DNA of 64,000 nt from Paenibacillaceae bacterium (GCA_004134985.1 REGQ01000006.1:124001-188000), one strand, 5' to 3'. Numbered from the stretch's first letter, positions 34,733 to 43,297 are shown. Made by a program: numbers and translations. Notes: generated from the sequence alone by a model not told the origin.

Positions 34733-34903
34733 TCAAGATTTTCGCTTGGATACAATGTTTTGGTACTCATTGAGCACGGCATCGAGCATTTGGCTTGCGC
34801 TGATCACCTCGGGATCGGTGAAGCTCCGATTCTTGATCAATTCATGCAGTTCACTTCGCAATTGCTCAATTTGCTCCATCAGTTTTTCCAGTTCCTTGGC
34901 CAT
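34733..34903 (-). CDS. Spo0E-like sporulation regulatory phosphatase
   Basis: A 56-residue protein (MAKELEKLMEQIEQLR...) that reads as two helices with a short turn, the size and pattern of Spo0E-family aspartyl-phosphate phosphatases. The family motif S-Q-x-L-D is present as SASQMLDAVLNEYQ. Family members dephosphorylate Spo0A-P and delay sporulation. I chose the ATG at 34903 (GGAG 11 nt upstream), the start that gives the family length; longer in-frame starts up to 35011 add an unlikely, non-helical leader. It lies alone between a dehydrogenase-like gene and a MerR-type regulator, on the opposite strand. Confidence 0.75.
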   Translation of the reverse strand: MAKELEKLMEQIEQLRSELHELIKNRSFTDPEVISASQMLDAVLNEYQNIVSKRKS

Positions 34904-35072
34904 GGTTGTTCTATCTCCACTCATCGTTTTTCCCGATAGCATTCCCACAGCTTGAAGGATTATGCGGAACTGCGGCAGCGGCAAAAAACGATCTGTTCGG
35001 CACTTGTTCACCAGCGAGGCAAGGGGAATAACAACAAGGAGATTGTCTGCATATTTGGGTTGTTATTCGGGA

Positions 35073-35103
35073 TTGACATTCACGTTGCGTAAAGGTGTAC
35101 GAT
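35073..35103 (+). promoter_or_regulatory. MerR-type promoter with 19-bp spacer
   Basis: -35 TTGACA (35073-35078), 19-bp spacer containing ACGTTGCGTAAAGGT, -10 TACGAT (35098-35103). The overlong spacer is the hallmark of promoters twisted open by MerR-family activators, and the spacer word matches the common ACGTTACGTAAAGGT type, so the gene is probably autoregulated. Confidence 0.75.
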
Positions 35104-35124
35104 GAATTCGTCAGGAGGTGGGTT

Positions 35125-35889
35125 ATGGAATATACCGTACAAAAGCTGGGGCTCCTGGCAGGCATCAGCACCCGGACGCTCCGTTATTACGATGAAATTG
35201 GTCTTCTCAAGCCGGCGAGAATCAATTCATCCGGTTACCGGATCTATGGGCAGCAGGAAGTAGACCGCTTGCAGCAAATTTTATTTTACCGGGAGCTTGA
35301 CGTTAGCCTGGAGGATATTAAAGAGATTGTCAGTTCGCCATCGTTCAACGCAGAGCACGCTTTGCGCGCTCACCGGAAGAAGCTGCTGGATAAGCGGGTG
35401 CAACTTGAACAACTGATCGCCAATATCGATTTGACCCTGGCACAAAGAGAGGGGACGCAAACGATGCGAGATGAGCAGAAATTTGAAGGGTTCAAGCAGA
35501 AAATAATCGATGACAACGAAACGAAATATGGTGAGGAAATTCGAGCCAAGTATGGTGATGAAGCCATTGATAAATCGAACAAGAAACTTAAGGGCATGAC
35601 GGCACAGCAGCACACCGCGCTTGAAAAGCTGAGCGAGCAAATTCATAACACGCTTGCCAAGGCGTATGCCACTGGCGATCCGGCAAGCGAGTCGGCCCAG
35701 GAAGCCGCAGATTTGCATCGGCAATGGCTTAGCTTTTATTGGGAAGATTACAGCAAAGAAGCGCATGCAGGGCTAGCCCAAATGTATGTTGAAGATGAAA
35801 GGTTTACGAGTTATTATGACAAACAACAGCCCGGTACGGCTGCATTCCTTCGTGATGCTGTATTAATTTATACCGGGCATAAGGCGTAA
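35125..35889 (+). CDS. MerR-family regulator with TipAS ligand domain
   Basis: A 254-residue transcription regulator. Residues 1-70 are a MerR winged helix-turn-helix (VQKLGLLAGISTRTLRYYDEIGLLKPAR), followed by a dimerisation helix (~75-115). Residues ~125-250 match the TipAS antibiotic-recognition domain (YGDEAIDKSNKKLKGMTAQQ, HRQWLSFYWEDYSKEAHAGLAQMYVEDERFTSYYDKQQPG). Such proteins (TipA, Mta) bind drugs or other ligands and activate efflux or self-expression. ATG 35125 follows AGGAGGT. No efflux gene is directly downstream, as a terminator follows at 35944. Confidence 0.92.
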   Translation: MEYTVQKLGLLAGISTRTLRYYDEIGLLKPARINSSGYRIYGQQEVDRLQQILFYRELDVSLEDIKEIVSSPSFNAEHALRAHRKKLLDKRVQLEQLIANIDLTLAQREGTQTMRDEQKFEGFKQKIIDDNETKYGEEIRAKYGDEAIDKSNKKLKGMTAQQHTALEKLSEQIHNTLAKAYATGDPASESAQEAADLHRQWLSFYWEDYSKEAHAGLAQMYVEDERFTSYYDKQQPGTAAFLRDAVLIYTGHKA

Positions 35890-35943
35890 CGAGGCCCCGC
35901 AGCTTGATCAGGGAGCAGAGCTTCTAATGAGAGGGGCAGGTTG

Positions 35944-35990
35944 AAGCCGGATGCCAAGGCTGTCACATTTGACAGACGGCATCCGGCTTT
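35944..35990 (+). terminator. Terminator of the TipAS-type regulator gene
   Basis: AAGCCGGATGCC (35944-35955) pairs with GGCATCCGGCTTT, with an inner TGTC/GACA helix. TTTAATT follows on the plus strand. Confidence 0.75.
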
Positions 35991-36077
35991 AATTGCGATA
36001 GGTGAATGGATCTTGTCATTTCGAATTTCGCAGCCTATTGAGATTATGCCAGGTGTTCACGATGTTGTTGACTTGAC

Positions 36078-36770
36078 TTAAACAATATCGGTCGTATCCA
36101 CATCCCGAAAGGACAGATAAGCGATAGCCACGCCAATAACTCCCAAAATAATAGGAATGATGAGAATGGAACTTAGTGAAAATCCGGCCGTGTTTGAATT
36201 GAGAAGTGATCCAACAATCACTGCAGAAACAATCGTAGCCGTCACCGATTTTTTACGCAAGCCAAAGTACAGCGGAATAAGGCTTATTCCTGTTGATGCC
36301 AGCGATTGCACCAGAATGGTCAACAGTTCAGACTGAATCAATCGCCAGTCAAGCGTTGCAGGCACAAAGTTATAGTAATGATTCACAATAATAAATGCGC
36401 TGTCCAGAAAAAGCTGGGATAGGAGCAAGGCAGTAAAGGTCATGCCGCAGACGATGGCTATTTTGGCCCAAATGATTTTTTTGCGCTGCACAGGGTAGGT
36501 AAACAAAACCGAAATGGTATTGCTGTTATATTCCCTAATAATGAGTTTCGAGAGCAGAACAGCTGCAAAAATAATGATTACGACTCGCGACAGTATTCCA
36601 AGCATGGAGAAGGCCTCATTGACACTGGACAGCACGTCGTTCCCTTCAAGCATCTCAAGATAATTTATCACACAGATAAACAGGAGGATAATCGGATTCG
36701 CAATGAGCAGGCCTTTGCTGTACCAGCCAAACTTATTTTTTTTGAATTCCAGTTTAATCAAATTAATCAT
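36078..36770 (-). CDS. ABC-2 type transporter permease of the resistance/immunity class
   Basis: A 230-residue integral membrane protein with six predicted membrane segments and the compact size of BcrB/MutE-like lantibiotic or bacitracin self-protection permeases. The N-terminus MINLIKLEFKKNKFGWYSKG is typical, with KLIIREYNSNTISVLFTYPVQRKKIIWAKI in the first loop. I start at ATG 36770 (CGGTGA upstream), 8 nt inside the ATPase gene; a GTG at 36779 is possible. It is the last gene of the four-gene minus-strand module (regulator, kinase, ATPase, permease) and should export or expel a membrane-active peptide. Confidence 0.87.
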   Translation of the reverse strand: MINLIKLEFKKNKFGWYSKGLLIANPIILLFICVINYLEMLEGNDVLSSVNEAFSMLGILSRVVIIIFAAVLLSKLIIREYNSNTISVLFTYPVQRKKIIWAKIAIVCGMTFTALLLSQLFLDSAFIIVNHYYNFVPATLDWRLIQSELLTILVQSLASTGISLIPLYFGLRKKSVTATIVSAVIVGSLLNSNTAGFSLSSILIIPIILGVIGVAIAYLSFRDVDTTDIV

Positions 36771-37686
36771 GGCGTTCACCGCTTTCCGTCTGTTGGAGGA
36801 AATATTCCTCTAACGAAGTTTGGCGACGATTTATCGTTTCGATCGCGACATCGTTCAAGATTAACGCTTTGGAAATAGCGGATTGCGATAAGCCAGGGCC
36901 ATAGATGCGAATAAGATGGTTATCCATCATTTTAAAATTGCTGATCTTCAGTGTATTTTCGAGCACAAACGCTGCTTTGCGGATGTCGGGTGTCGTTAAC
37001 TCGATATAATCGGTGCTCCGCAGCCGCAAGCTGTCCATCGAGAGTTCCTCGACAAGCTTGCCGTTTTGAATAATGCCGATTTGATTGGCAACTTGTTCAA
37101 TTTCGCTTAACAAATGACTGGAGATGAGCAGGGTCATCCGGTACTGGCTGCTGAGCATGTGGAACAAATCCCGCATATCCTTAATCCCTGCCGGGTCGAG
37201 CCCGTTAATGGGCTCGTCAAGAATTAGCAGTTCAGGTTTGGTTGCGATCGCCCGGGCAATAGCAAGCCGCTGCTTCATTCCGAGTGAGAATTCTTTGACG
37301 CGTTTATTGCCTGTATTGCGAAGCTGAAGCCAATCGAGCACCTCTGCGATCGCATTTTTGTTATGGTACCCCATGTATGCGCAGTGGATTTCCAAGTTTT
37401 GCTCAGCGGTAAGGTGGTCATAAAATACCGGTGTTTCGATCAGACTGCCGATCCGCTTGAACACTTCCACTGAATTCGGCGTGAGTTTCTCGCCAAACAG
37501 CTCAACCTCGCCGCTGGTCGGCTTTACAAGGTTCATCAACATGCGCATGACCGTTGTTTTGCCTGCGCCGTTCGGGCCGAGAAAACCATAGATTTCCCCG
37601 CGTTCAATGCGTAGGTTGACATCCGTTACAATTTCTTTGGCTCCGAAGCTTTTGGACAAATGGTGGGTACGGACAATATAAGACAT
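36763..37686 (-). CDS. ABC transporter ATPase, BcrA-like
   Basis: A 307-residue ATP-binding protein. It has Walker A GPNGAGKT, signature FSLGMKQRLAIARA, Walker B LLILDEPINGLDP, the H-loop SSHLL, and the ~80-residue C-terminal region usual in BcrA/NatA-type exporters. ATG 37686 has AAAGGAG 10 nt upstream; 17 in-frame codons before it are non-conserved. The permease gene overlaps its end. Together they resemble bacitracin or lantibiotic resistance exporters, expressed under the two-component system encoded upstream. Confidence 0.92.
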   Translation of the reverse strand: MSYIVRTHHLSKSFGAKEIVTDVNLRIERGEIYGFLGPNGAGKTTVMRMLMNLVKPTSGEVELFGEKLTPNSVEVFKRIGSLIETPVFYDHLTAEQNLEIHCAYMGYHNKNAIAEVLDWLQLRNTGNKRVKEFSLGMKQRLAIARAIATKPELLILDEPINGLDPAGIKDMRDLFHMLSSQYRMTLLISSHLLSEIEQVANQIGIIQNGKLVEELSMDSLRLRSTDYIELTTPDIRKAAFVLENTLKISNFKMMDNHLIRIYGPGLSQSAISKALILNDVAIETINRRQTSLEEYFLQQTESGERHD

Positions 37687-37744
37687 GGATGCCGGCTCCT
37701 TTGCTATCGTGATTAAATTGAATTCTTTCGGTTTCAATATCTTG

Positions 37745-37799
37745 ATTATATCGTTGAACCTTAACGTATTTGTTGCTTGATTCTTACGAAAATCTTACG
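37745..37799 (-). promoter_or_regulatory. Regulated promoter of the ABC exporter genes
   Basis: The minus-strand -10 TATAAT is at 37750-37745, without a good -35. Upstream, two direct repeats (CTTACG at 37783-37788 and 37794-37799 on the plus strand) lie 11 bp apart, the spacing typical of OmpR/PhoB-family binding sites. This gives the exporter its own promoter inside the module, probably activated by the regulator at 38748. Confidence 0.6.
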
Positions 37800-37805
37800 C
37801 TCAAT

Positions 37806-38747
37806 TTAGTGTGTAAAGCCTGCTGGTTTTAACCTGACGGTAAATACCGTTTTATGATAGGGTTTGCTCTTCAATGTAATTTCGCCGCCCATATTCCGAA
37901 CGAGCCGCTGTGTAATCGTCAGTCCGAGCCCGCTGCCCCCGAATAGCGGGTTTCTCGAATCCTCCAGCGTATACATCCGTTCGAAGACAAGCTCTTTATG
38001 CCGTTCATTGATTCCTTGGCCCCGATCCCAGACATCGATAAAGACACCCTGCGCATTTGACCGCAAAGCAATACCGACGATCTTCCCATCTTTGCCGTGG
38101 CTGATTGCATTGCTCAGTAAGTTGTTCAGCACTCTCTCCAGCGCGTCCTGATTGACAAGCGCGTAAACGGGTTCCTCCGGAATCTCAATGCTTACCTCGC
38201 TATGCTGGGATTGCAAAATATCATAGAAGAACAAAATGCTGTTCTTGCAAATTTCATTCACAGCTGCAGCATTCAAAGGAAGATGGGCATCGCCGGATTC
38301 TAGTTTGGCCAAATCAAAAAAACGATTGATTAAAGCCACCATTTCCACAGCCTTGCTATGAGCTTTGGAAAGCAATTGAGCGCGTTCCTGGGGAGGCATC
38401 GTCTCTTTATGTGAGATGGTTTCGAGGTAGCCGAGCACAACGGTAAGCGGGGTTTTCAAATCGTGCGAAATGTTCGTCAGCATCATTTTCATCGCAGCTT
38501 CGGTATGATTGTAATTGGCCATCGTCCGATGATTAAAGTCAAGCAGGTCGTTAAGAGCAGCGGCGAGCTGCTGCAGATAGCTGTCGTCTGTCACGATTAG
38601 CAGACGTTCAGCGGATTGCTCGTTTATAATGTTGTTGAGCTGGCGGGTCATATAGGCTAACTGGATGTTTTTGCGTCTTGCCGCAGCATATTGCAAGATG
38701 CACAGCACCAGCAGCAATGCGATCATAGCTAGTAGCGCAGCAATCAT
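37806..38747 (-). CDS. Sensor histidine kinase of the ABC-exporter module
   Basis: A 313-residue kinase with a single N-terminal membrane segment (~res 2-20) and almost no extracellular part. It has HisKA (NISHDLKTPL, phospho-acceptor His95), then the HATPase N box NNLLSNAISHG, G1 WDRGQGI and G2 GGSGLGL. The missing sensor loop suggests it senses through the membrane or through the exporter itself, as in BceS-type systems, though those have two segments. ATG 38747 directly follows the stop of the response regulator, which shows coupling; GGGGGAG lies upstream. Confidence 0.92.
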   Translation of the reverse strand: MIAALLAMIALLLVLCILQYAAARRKNIQLAYMTRQLNNIINEQSAERLLIVTDDSYLQQLAAALNDLLDFNHRTMANYNHTEAAMKMMLTNISHDLKTPLTVVLGYLETISHKETMPPQERAQLLSKAHSKAVEMVALINRFFDLAKLESGDAHLPLNAAAVNEICKNSILFFYDILQSQHSEVSIEIPEEPVYALVNQDALERVLNNLLSNAISHGKDGKIVGIALRSNAQGVFIDVWDRGQGINERHKELVFERMYTLEDSRNPLFGGSGLGLTITQRLVRNMGGEITLKSKPYHKTVFTVRLKPAGFTH

Positions 38748-39449
38748 CTAAAACTCCCCCAGGCGATATCCGATGCCCCACATCGTTTTTATGTAGATCG
38801 GTTTGGAAGGCACATCTTCAATTTTTTCACGTAATCGGCTCATATGTACATTAATAATATTTTCGTCGCCAAAGTAGTCATCATGCCATACAGAACGGTA
38901 AATTTGCTCTTTCGTAAAAACTTTTTTCGGATTTCTGACAAACAGCAATAAAATATGCAATTCTTTGGCCGTTAATTTAAGCGCTTTGCCATTCTTGCTT
39001 ACTGTGAGATGATCCGGATTGATCGTCAGATCATGGATGCGGACAATTTCTGCTGAGGGTGACTGTGAACCGCCGTCACTATAGTAGCTTGCGCGCCGTA
39101 GTGCAGCTTTTATTCTGGCCAGCAGCTCAATCATGGAGAATGGTTTGGCAATATAATCGTCAGCGCCAAACCCGAGGCCAACTGCCTTATCGACATCCCC
39201 GTCTTTGGCTGAAAGAATAAGAATAGGCACACGGCTGGCGGCGCGAAACTGTTTGAGCAAATCGATTCCGCTCAGCTTCGGGAGCATCAAGTCGAGCAAG
39301 ATTAAATCAAATGGCTGCTGTTTAAACCGGCTCAGCGCTTCTTCTCCATCATAGGCATGGGTAATTTCAAGACCTTCCATCGTCAAATAATTGGCAACCA
39401 TCTCCGCAATTGCAGCGTCGTCTTCTACAATCAATATTTTATCAGTCAT
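38748..39449 (-). CDS. OmpR/PhoB-family response regulator
   Basis: A 233-residue regulator. The receiver (res 1-115) has the acidic pocket Glu9-Asp10-Asp11, acceptor Asp53 in LLDLMLPKLSG, and Lys in DDYIAKPF. The winged helix (res ~130-230) has LTAKELHILLLFVRNPKKVFTKEQIYRSVWHDDYFGDENIINVHMSRLREKIE. It is first in the minus-strand module and probably binds the direct repeats at 37781-37799. AAGGATCG gives a moderate ribosome binding site before ATG 39449. Confidence 0.94.
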   Translation of the reverse strand: MTDKILIVEDDAAIAEMVANYLTMEGLEITHAYDGEEALSRFKQQPFDLILLDLMLPKLSGIDLLKQFRAASRVPILILSAKDGDVDKAVGLGFGADDYIAKPFSMIELLARIKAALRRASYYSDGGSQSPSAEIVRIHDLTINPDHLTVSKNGKALKLTAKELHILLLFVRNPKKVFTKEQIYRSVWHDDYFGDENIINVHMSRLREKIEDVPSKPIYIKTMWGIGYRLGEF

Positions 39450-39528
39450 TGACGATCCTTCCGTTCATCCATATTTATTGCACCTATTTTACAATGGCAG
39501 CACCTTGAATACAATGGGATGTGCGGAT

Positions 39529-40440
39529 TCATTTCTCCTTGCAGGCAGACCTTACATCCGCTTGAAGATGATACTTCATCCGGTAGCGATGCGGCGTTTC
39601 TCCGGTATGCTTCTTAAACAGCTGGCAAAAGTAGGACACATTGCAGATGCCGATCCGGTACGCGATTTGATCAAGGGCCAGCGAGCTGCTGTTCAGGAGC
39701 AGGCAGGCTTCCTTGATTCGCCGCGCAGCCAGATAATCGCTTAACTTCGCACCGATCTCCTTGCGGAAGAGGCCTGACAGATAGGTAGCGGACAAATGCA
39801 GTTGATCCGCCAATTGCTGCAGCTGGAATGGCTTCATATAATTATGCTCAATCCATTCCATTGCAAGCTCTGTATGACCGGAACAGCGCTGCTGCGGCGC
39901 GGGGAAGTGGCTGTTGTCTTGTTTCTGTTCCCAATGGCTGTTCAGCAGGTCAAGCATTCCGATTAGAAACAATGCATAGGGCTCAAGCTCACGTTCTGTC
40001 GCTGTCTCTGCAGCAGGCATAGCGTGCAGCCGCTGCAAATGTCGGATGACCGGATGCTCTGGCAGCAAGCCGCGGAATAGCTGCCGCTCCCATGTGCGCT
40101 TCCAAATCATTTGGTGAAAGGCAGTCAACTGGGGAAAGGGGCGCAGGAAGGGCTGCAGCCACTCGGGGTTATATACGGCAAAAGAGCGAACGAACGGACG
40201 GAGGTCTGTCGCCTGCATGCTCAGCTTATGAAGCTGAAACGGCTGAAAAAACAGCAGATCGCCGGCCTTGACCGTTAAGATGCTGGAGCCGATTTCGACT
40301 TCTCCTTCCCCTTGTTCGATATAGAAAAACTCCACCCCTTCATGCAGGTGGACAATGTCTTTGTAGGTTGAGCCGTTCGTTCGTCGATAAGCGAACTGGA
40401 ATGGAATTTTGGATAAGGTTAAATGTTGAAGCGGTTTCAT
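39529..40440 (-). CDS. AraC-family regulator with N-terminal cupin
   Basis: A 303-residue regulator. The N-terminal ~95 residues form a cupin-like ligand pocket (HLHEGVEFFYIEQGEGEVEIGSSILTVKAGDLLFFQPFQLHKL). The C-terminal ~100 form the AraC domain (LQQLADQLHLSATYLSGLFRK, LDQIAYRIGICNVSYFCQLFKK, TPHRYR). I start at the ATG at 40440, with GAGGTGG upstream. It is divergently transcribed from the heparinase-like gene (120 bp between starts) and is likely its regulator, with a sugar or uronate as effector. Confidence 0.9.
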   Translation of the reverse strand: MKPLQHLTLSKIPFQFAYRRTNGSTYKDIVHLHEGVEFFYIEQGEGEVEIGSSILTVKAGDLLFFQPFQLHKLSMQATDLRPFVRSFAVYNPEWLQPFLRPFPQLTAFHQMIWKRTWERQLFRGLLPEHPVIRHLQRLHAMPAAETATERELEPYALFLIGMLDLLNSHWEQKQDNSHFPAPQQRCSGHTELAMEWIEHNYMKPFQLQQLADQLHLSATYLSGLFRKEIGAKLSDYLAARRIKEACLLLNSSSLALDQIAYRIGICNVSYFCQLFKKHTGETPHRYRMKYHLQADVRSACKEK

Positions 40441-40560
40441 AACAACCCACCTCGCTTCGCCAATTGCGTAATTTAACAACATATTAACACAATAGAGGCA
40501 AACAAAGCGCTTCTTTTTTCAAGTATAGTAAAAGCACAAAATTGAAGTGGGGGAATTGCA

Positions 40561-42489
40561 ATGGCAGTGGCGAAGCGGAGAGCACTAGTTGAGGATTGGG
40601 CAAATATCCATCATAAAATAGGTCGGTTTGCTTGGGCTGAAGAAACGGTTCTGAAGCTAAGGCCGGAAACGGACTGGTGGGTTGTGAACTATCGGGACGA
40701 CAGCAGCCGGGTTGCGGGCTGGATGCATCATTATTTCTGTACAAACTGTTCTTCTCCGCTTGAGTTCGATAAATCTGCGCCCGACCGTCACCGTTGCGGA
40801 AGCTGTGGTACGGACTGCAGCGGAGAAGACATTCAGAACGCTTGGCATGCCGCCTATCGCAGTGCAGCCAGTCAGCAGGTTTTGAACGCCGCCGTCTGGT
40901 TCAAGCTCTATCACGACCCGGCCTACCTGAGCTTTATTCGCGCTGTGCTTGATTTTTACAGTGACAATCTGTCTCTGTTCCAAGTCAATACGCCTAAAGG
41001 ATTTGAAGGGGTATTTAGCGGCATTAATTTAAGTGATGCCGTCTTGCTCACCGCGATGATCAGGGGAATGGAAATGGTGCGTGAGCACTTTACCGCAGAG
41101 GAACTGCAGCGCTATAAGGAGCAGTTCTTCCTTCCGATGGCAGCGTTTCTATGCAGAACTGCTGGAGGTACGCCGAACATCAGCTGCTGGATGCGGGGGG
41201 CTGCCGGGATGATTGGCCTGTTCTTCGAGGAATACGGCGTCTGCCGCGAGGTTGCGGAAGGGTTCGAGGGGATTAAGGAGACGTTGGCCAACGGGCTGCT
41301 CAAGGGAGGGTTTTGGTATGAAAGCTCTTTTCACTACCATTATTATTGCGCAGAGGGGCTAACCTACTATGCCGTGTTCTGTGAACTGTATGGCTATGAC
41401 TTTCCAGAGCTGGCCGACGCGATGAAGCGGATGTACCGCTACCCGCTGCAGTATTCGTTCCCGACGGGTCAGTTTCCAAGCCCGAATGACGGCTGGCCGA
41501 ACCGCAGCTTTGCCGATTATGCAGCGCAATATGAATGGATTCGCAGCGTGTACGATGAAGATGCCTTCCGCTATGCGCTTGCGCTAAGCTATGACAAGGA
41601 GAAGTGTCCGCTTGAAGGCGGCGCCCAGAGACCGGAAGCAGGCGGGATGGCCAGGCTGTTGTTCGGTACGGACTGGACGGGCGAGTGGAATGCGCAAGCT
41701 GCCAGCCAGCAGGCAACTGTGGGGCATCCTCCTCGTGTATCCCGGATGGATGAAGATATTTATTATATATTTTTGCAGCATGAAGAGGCCAGTGTATTTC
41801 TGAAATACGGGTTCGTCATTGCTGAGCACGCGCATGCCGATGTGATGAATTTTGAGTTGTATGTGAAGGATCGGTTCGTCTCACGCGATATTTCGAACAG
41901 CGGGTACGGAACCGACTTGTTCCGAGAATGGCAGCGCAAGTCTATCGCGCATAATACCGTATTGGTCGATGGGCGCAATCAGCCGAATCGCCCGCATGGA
42001 CAATTAGTCGCATTCGATGCCGCGACCAATAGCTGCAAGGTTGCGGCAGCAGAGGTCTACCCTGGTGTCGATTACGAGCGCAGCCTGCAACTGCTGCAGG
42101 ACAGATTAACCGATGTGTTTGCGGTAACGGTCAAACAGGAGGCGACAGAAGGCCAATCACCGCCCGCACATACATTTGATTGGCTGTTCCATTGCGCGGG
42201 TGAAATTGTGCATGATCTGCCGCTGCGCCGCTGTTCACCGCCTGGTGAAGCAGAAGGCTATCAGTTGATGGAGGAAGTGTCGAGCTGTGAAGTGGATGGA
42301 ACCTGTCATATCAGCTGGGAGCTTCCTAATCAGCGTTTGACGTTAACGATGCAGGGCTGCCCAGGCACTACCGTGTACCTGTTCAAAGGATATGAGCATC
42401 GTTTGGACTTGCAGCGGTGGGGGATTATGGCAAGAAGAACGGGAGATAGCGCCGTGTTTGAGGCGGACTATTCGTTTCATGTTTATTGA
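40561..42489 (+). CDS. Heparinase II/III-family polysaccharide lyase-like protein
   Basis: A 642-residue protein with the (alpha/alpha) toroid plus beta-sandwich layout of heparinase II/III-type lyases: SSFHYHYYCAEGLTYYAVFCELYG and PSPNDGWPNRSFADYAAQYEW in the toroid, then YGFVIAEHAHADVMNFELYVKDRFVSRDISNSGYGTDLFREWQRKSIAHNTVLVDG, the hallmark of the Hepar_II_III domain. There is no signal peptide, so it acts on imported oligosaccharides. Unusual is a cysteine cluster near the N-terminus (Cys60, Cys63, Cys79, Cys82, Cys86), like a zinc knuckle. ATG 40561 follows GTGGGGG. The AraC-type regulator is divergent. Confidence 0.85.
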   Translation: MAVAKRRALVEDWANIHHKIGRFAWAEETVLKLRPETDWWVVNYRDDSSRVAGWMHHYFCTNCSSPLEFDKSAPDRHRCGSCGTDCSGEDIQNAWHAAYRSAASQQVLNAAVWFKLYHDPAYLSFIRAVLDFYSDNLSLFQVNTPKGFEGVFSGINLSDAVLLTAMIRGMEMVREHFTAEELQRYKEQFFLPMAAFLCRTAGGTPNISCWMRGAAGMIGLFFEEYGVCREVAEGFEGIKETLANGLLKGGFWYESSFHYHYYCAEGLTYYAVFCELYGYDFPELADAMKRMYRYPLQYSFPTGQFPSPNDGWPNRSFADYAAQYEWIRSVYDEDAFRYALALSYDKEKCPLEGGAQRPEAGGMARLLFGTDWTGEWNAQAASQQATVGHPPRVSRMDEDIYYIFLQHEEASVFLKYGFVIAEHAHADVMNFELYVKDRFVSRDISNSGYGTDLFREWQRKSIAHNTVLVDGRNQPNRPHGQLVAFDAATNSCKVAAAEVYPGVDYERSLQLLQDRLTDVFAVTVKQEATEGQSPPAHTFDWLFHCAGEIVHDLPLRRCSPPGEAEGYQLMEEVSSCEVDGTCHISWELPNQRLTLTMQGCPGTTVYLFKGYEHRLDLQRWGIMARRTGDSAVFEADYSFHVY

Positions 42490-42647
42490 CTTGATCGTAC
42501 GAGCAGCCTATCAATTTCACAAACCGTGGATATAGACTTTAATTTGGCTCGGTTTAAGGAGACTCCGTTTAAGGTGGAGAACGACTGAGGAGACCTGGGA
42601 CAAATTAGTTAATTAGCAGGATGCGTTTGTGTTGATGATCGCTTAAG

Positions 42648-42677
42648 ATAGGAACATATGTTATAGGAACATGTGTT
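42648..42677 (+). promoter_or_regulatory. Two tandem LexA-like (SOS) boxes
   Basis: Two 15-bp direct repeats, ATAGGAACATATGTT (42648-42662) and ATAGGAACATGTGTT (42663-42677), differ by one base. Each contains GAAC-N4-GTT, the core of the Bacillus LexA/DinR site CGAACRNRYGTTYC, with the internal R and Y positions also fitting. They lie 30 bp before the next start codon. The rest of the 42490-42707 gap shows nothing else. Confidence 0.55.
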
Positions 42678-42707
42678 ATCTATTTTGAACTGCAGGAGGC
42701 GACAGCA

Positions 42708-43100
42708 ATGAGTTATGACTTAATGGCATTTGATCCATTAAAGGCGCCAGCGGATAAAGAGACATTTATGAAATGGTATGAGCAGCAGGTAGCTTGGCAG
42801 GAAGACGGGAATTATTCTGATATTTCGGTTGCCTCGGAAAATCTGCGCAATTTTTATATTGAGCTTACGCAATCCTTCCCGAGCATGAACGTTGATGAGG
42901 AGACGTTTGAGGCCATGGAGGAAGCGGGGACAGACAATCGGCTCACAGAGTATGGGATACGGGAAGAAAGCATTTATGTGTCATTCGCGTGGTCCATTGC
43001 AGAAGAAGCCTACAGTACAATGAGGGAATTGGCAGAGAAGCACAAGGTCGGATTTTTTAACGTCAGCAGCACTGAGGGTGAAATCATTGTTCCAGAGTAG
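42708..43100 (+). CDS. Conserved small protein of unknown function, possibly SOS controlled
   Basis: A 130-residue soluble acidic protein (MSYDLMAFDPLKAPADKE...). The opening MSYDLMAF and the closing pattern FAWSIAEEAYSTMRELAEKHKVGFFNVSS recall a family of small uncharacterised bacterial proteins, some of which are suspected immunity proteins; I cannot confirm a function. There are no signal peptide or membrane segments. ATG 42708 follows CAGGAGG. Two tandem LexA-like boxes directly upstream suggest induction by DNA damage. It is monocistronic, ending at the terminator at 43121. Confidence 0.8.
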   Translation: MSYDLMAFDPLKAPADKETFMKWYEQQVAWQEDGNYSDISVASENLRNFYIELTQSFPSMNVDEETFEAMEEAGTDNRLTEYGIREESIYVSFAWSIAEEAYSTMRELAEKHKVGFFNVSSTEGEIIVPE

Positions 43101-43120
43101 CTTGCAATAACGATGTAGAC

Positions 43121-43165
43121 CCCCGCCCGTTCAATGCATCAACTTGATAAGGCGGGGTTTATTTT
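43121..43165 (+). terminator. Terminator of the small protein gene
   Basis: CCCCGCC (43121-43127) pairs with GGCGGGG (43151-43157), followed by TTTATTTTAT. Confidence 0.7.
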
Positions 43166-43268
43166 ATAAAAAAGGTCAAAGATAGTCAAAGTCAATATAA
43201 GAGTGCGATTATATGATGCAAATGGCTGAATATGCGCAGAAATGCGTTTTTTTCCCGGTTTTTCGCTT

Positions 43269-43297
43269 TTGATTGCTTTGTCATTGGTCAGTATAAT
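43269..43297 (+). promoter_or_regulatory. Sigma-A promoter of the hsp20 gene
   Basis: -35 TTGATT (43269-43274), 17-bp spacer, perfect -10 TATAAT (43292-43297). I see no CIRCE element or CtsR heptad repeat beside it. Confidence 0.7.

Noticed and set aside
34904-35011. Longer (92-residue) version of the Spo0E-like protein
   Set aside because: The extra 36 residues are proline rich and unlike the helical family, and the internal ATG has a suitable ribosome site and gives the family length.
40501-40516. cre site AACAAAGCGCTTCTTT before the heparinase-like gene
   Set aside because: It shares the AAGCGCTT centre, but four of the informative consensus positions do not match, so it is too weak to call.
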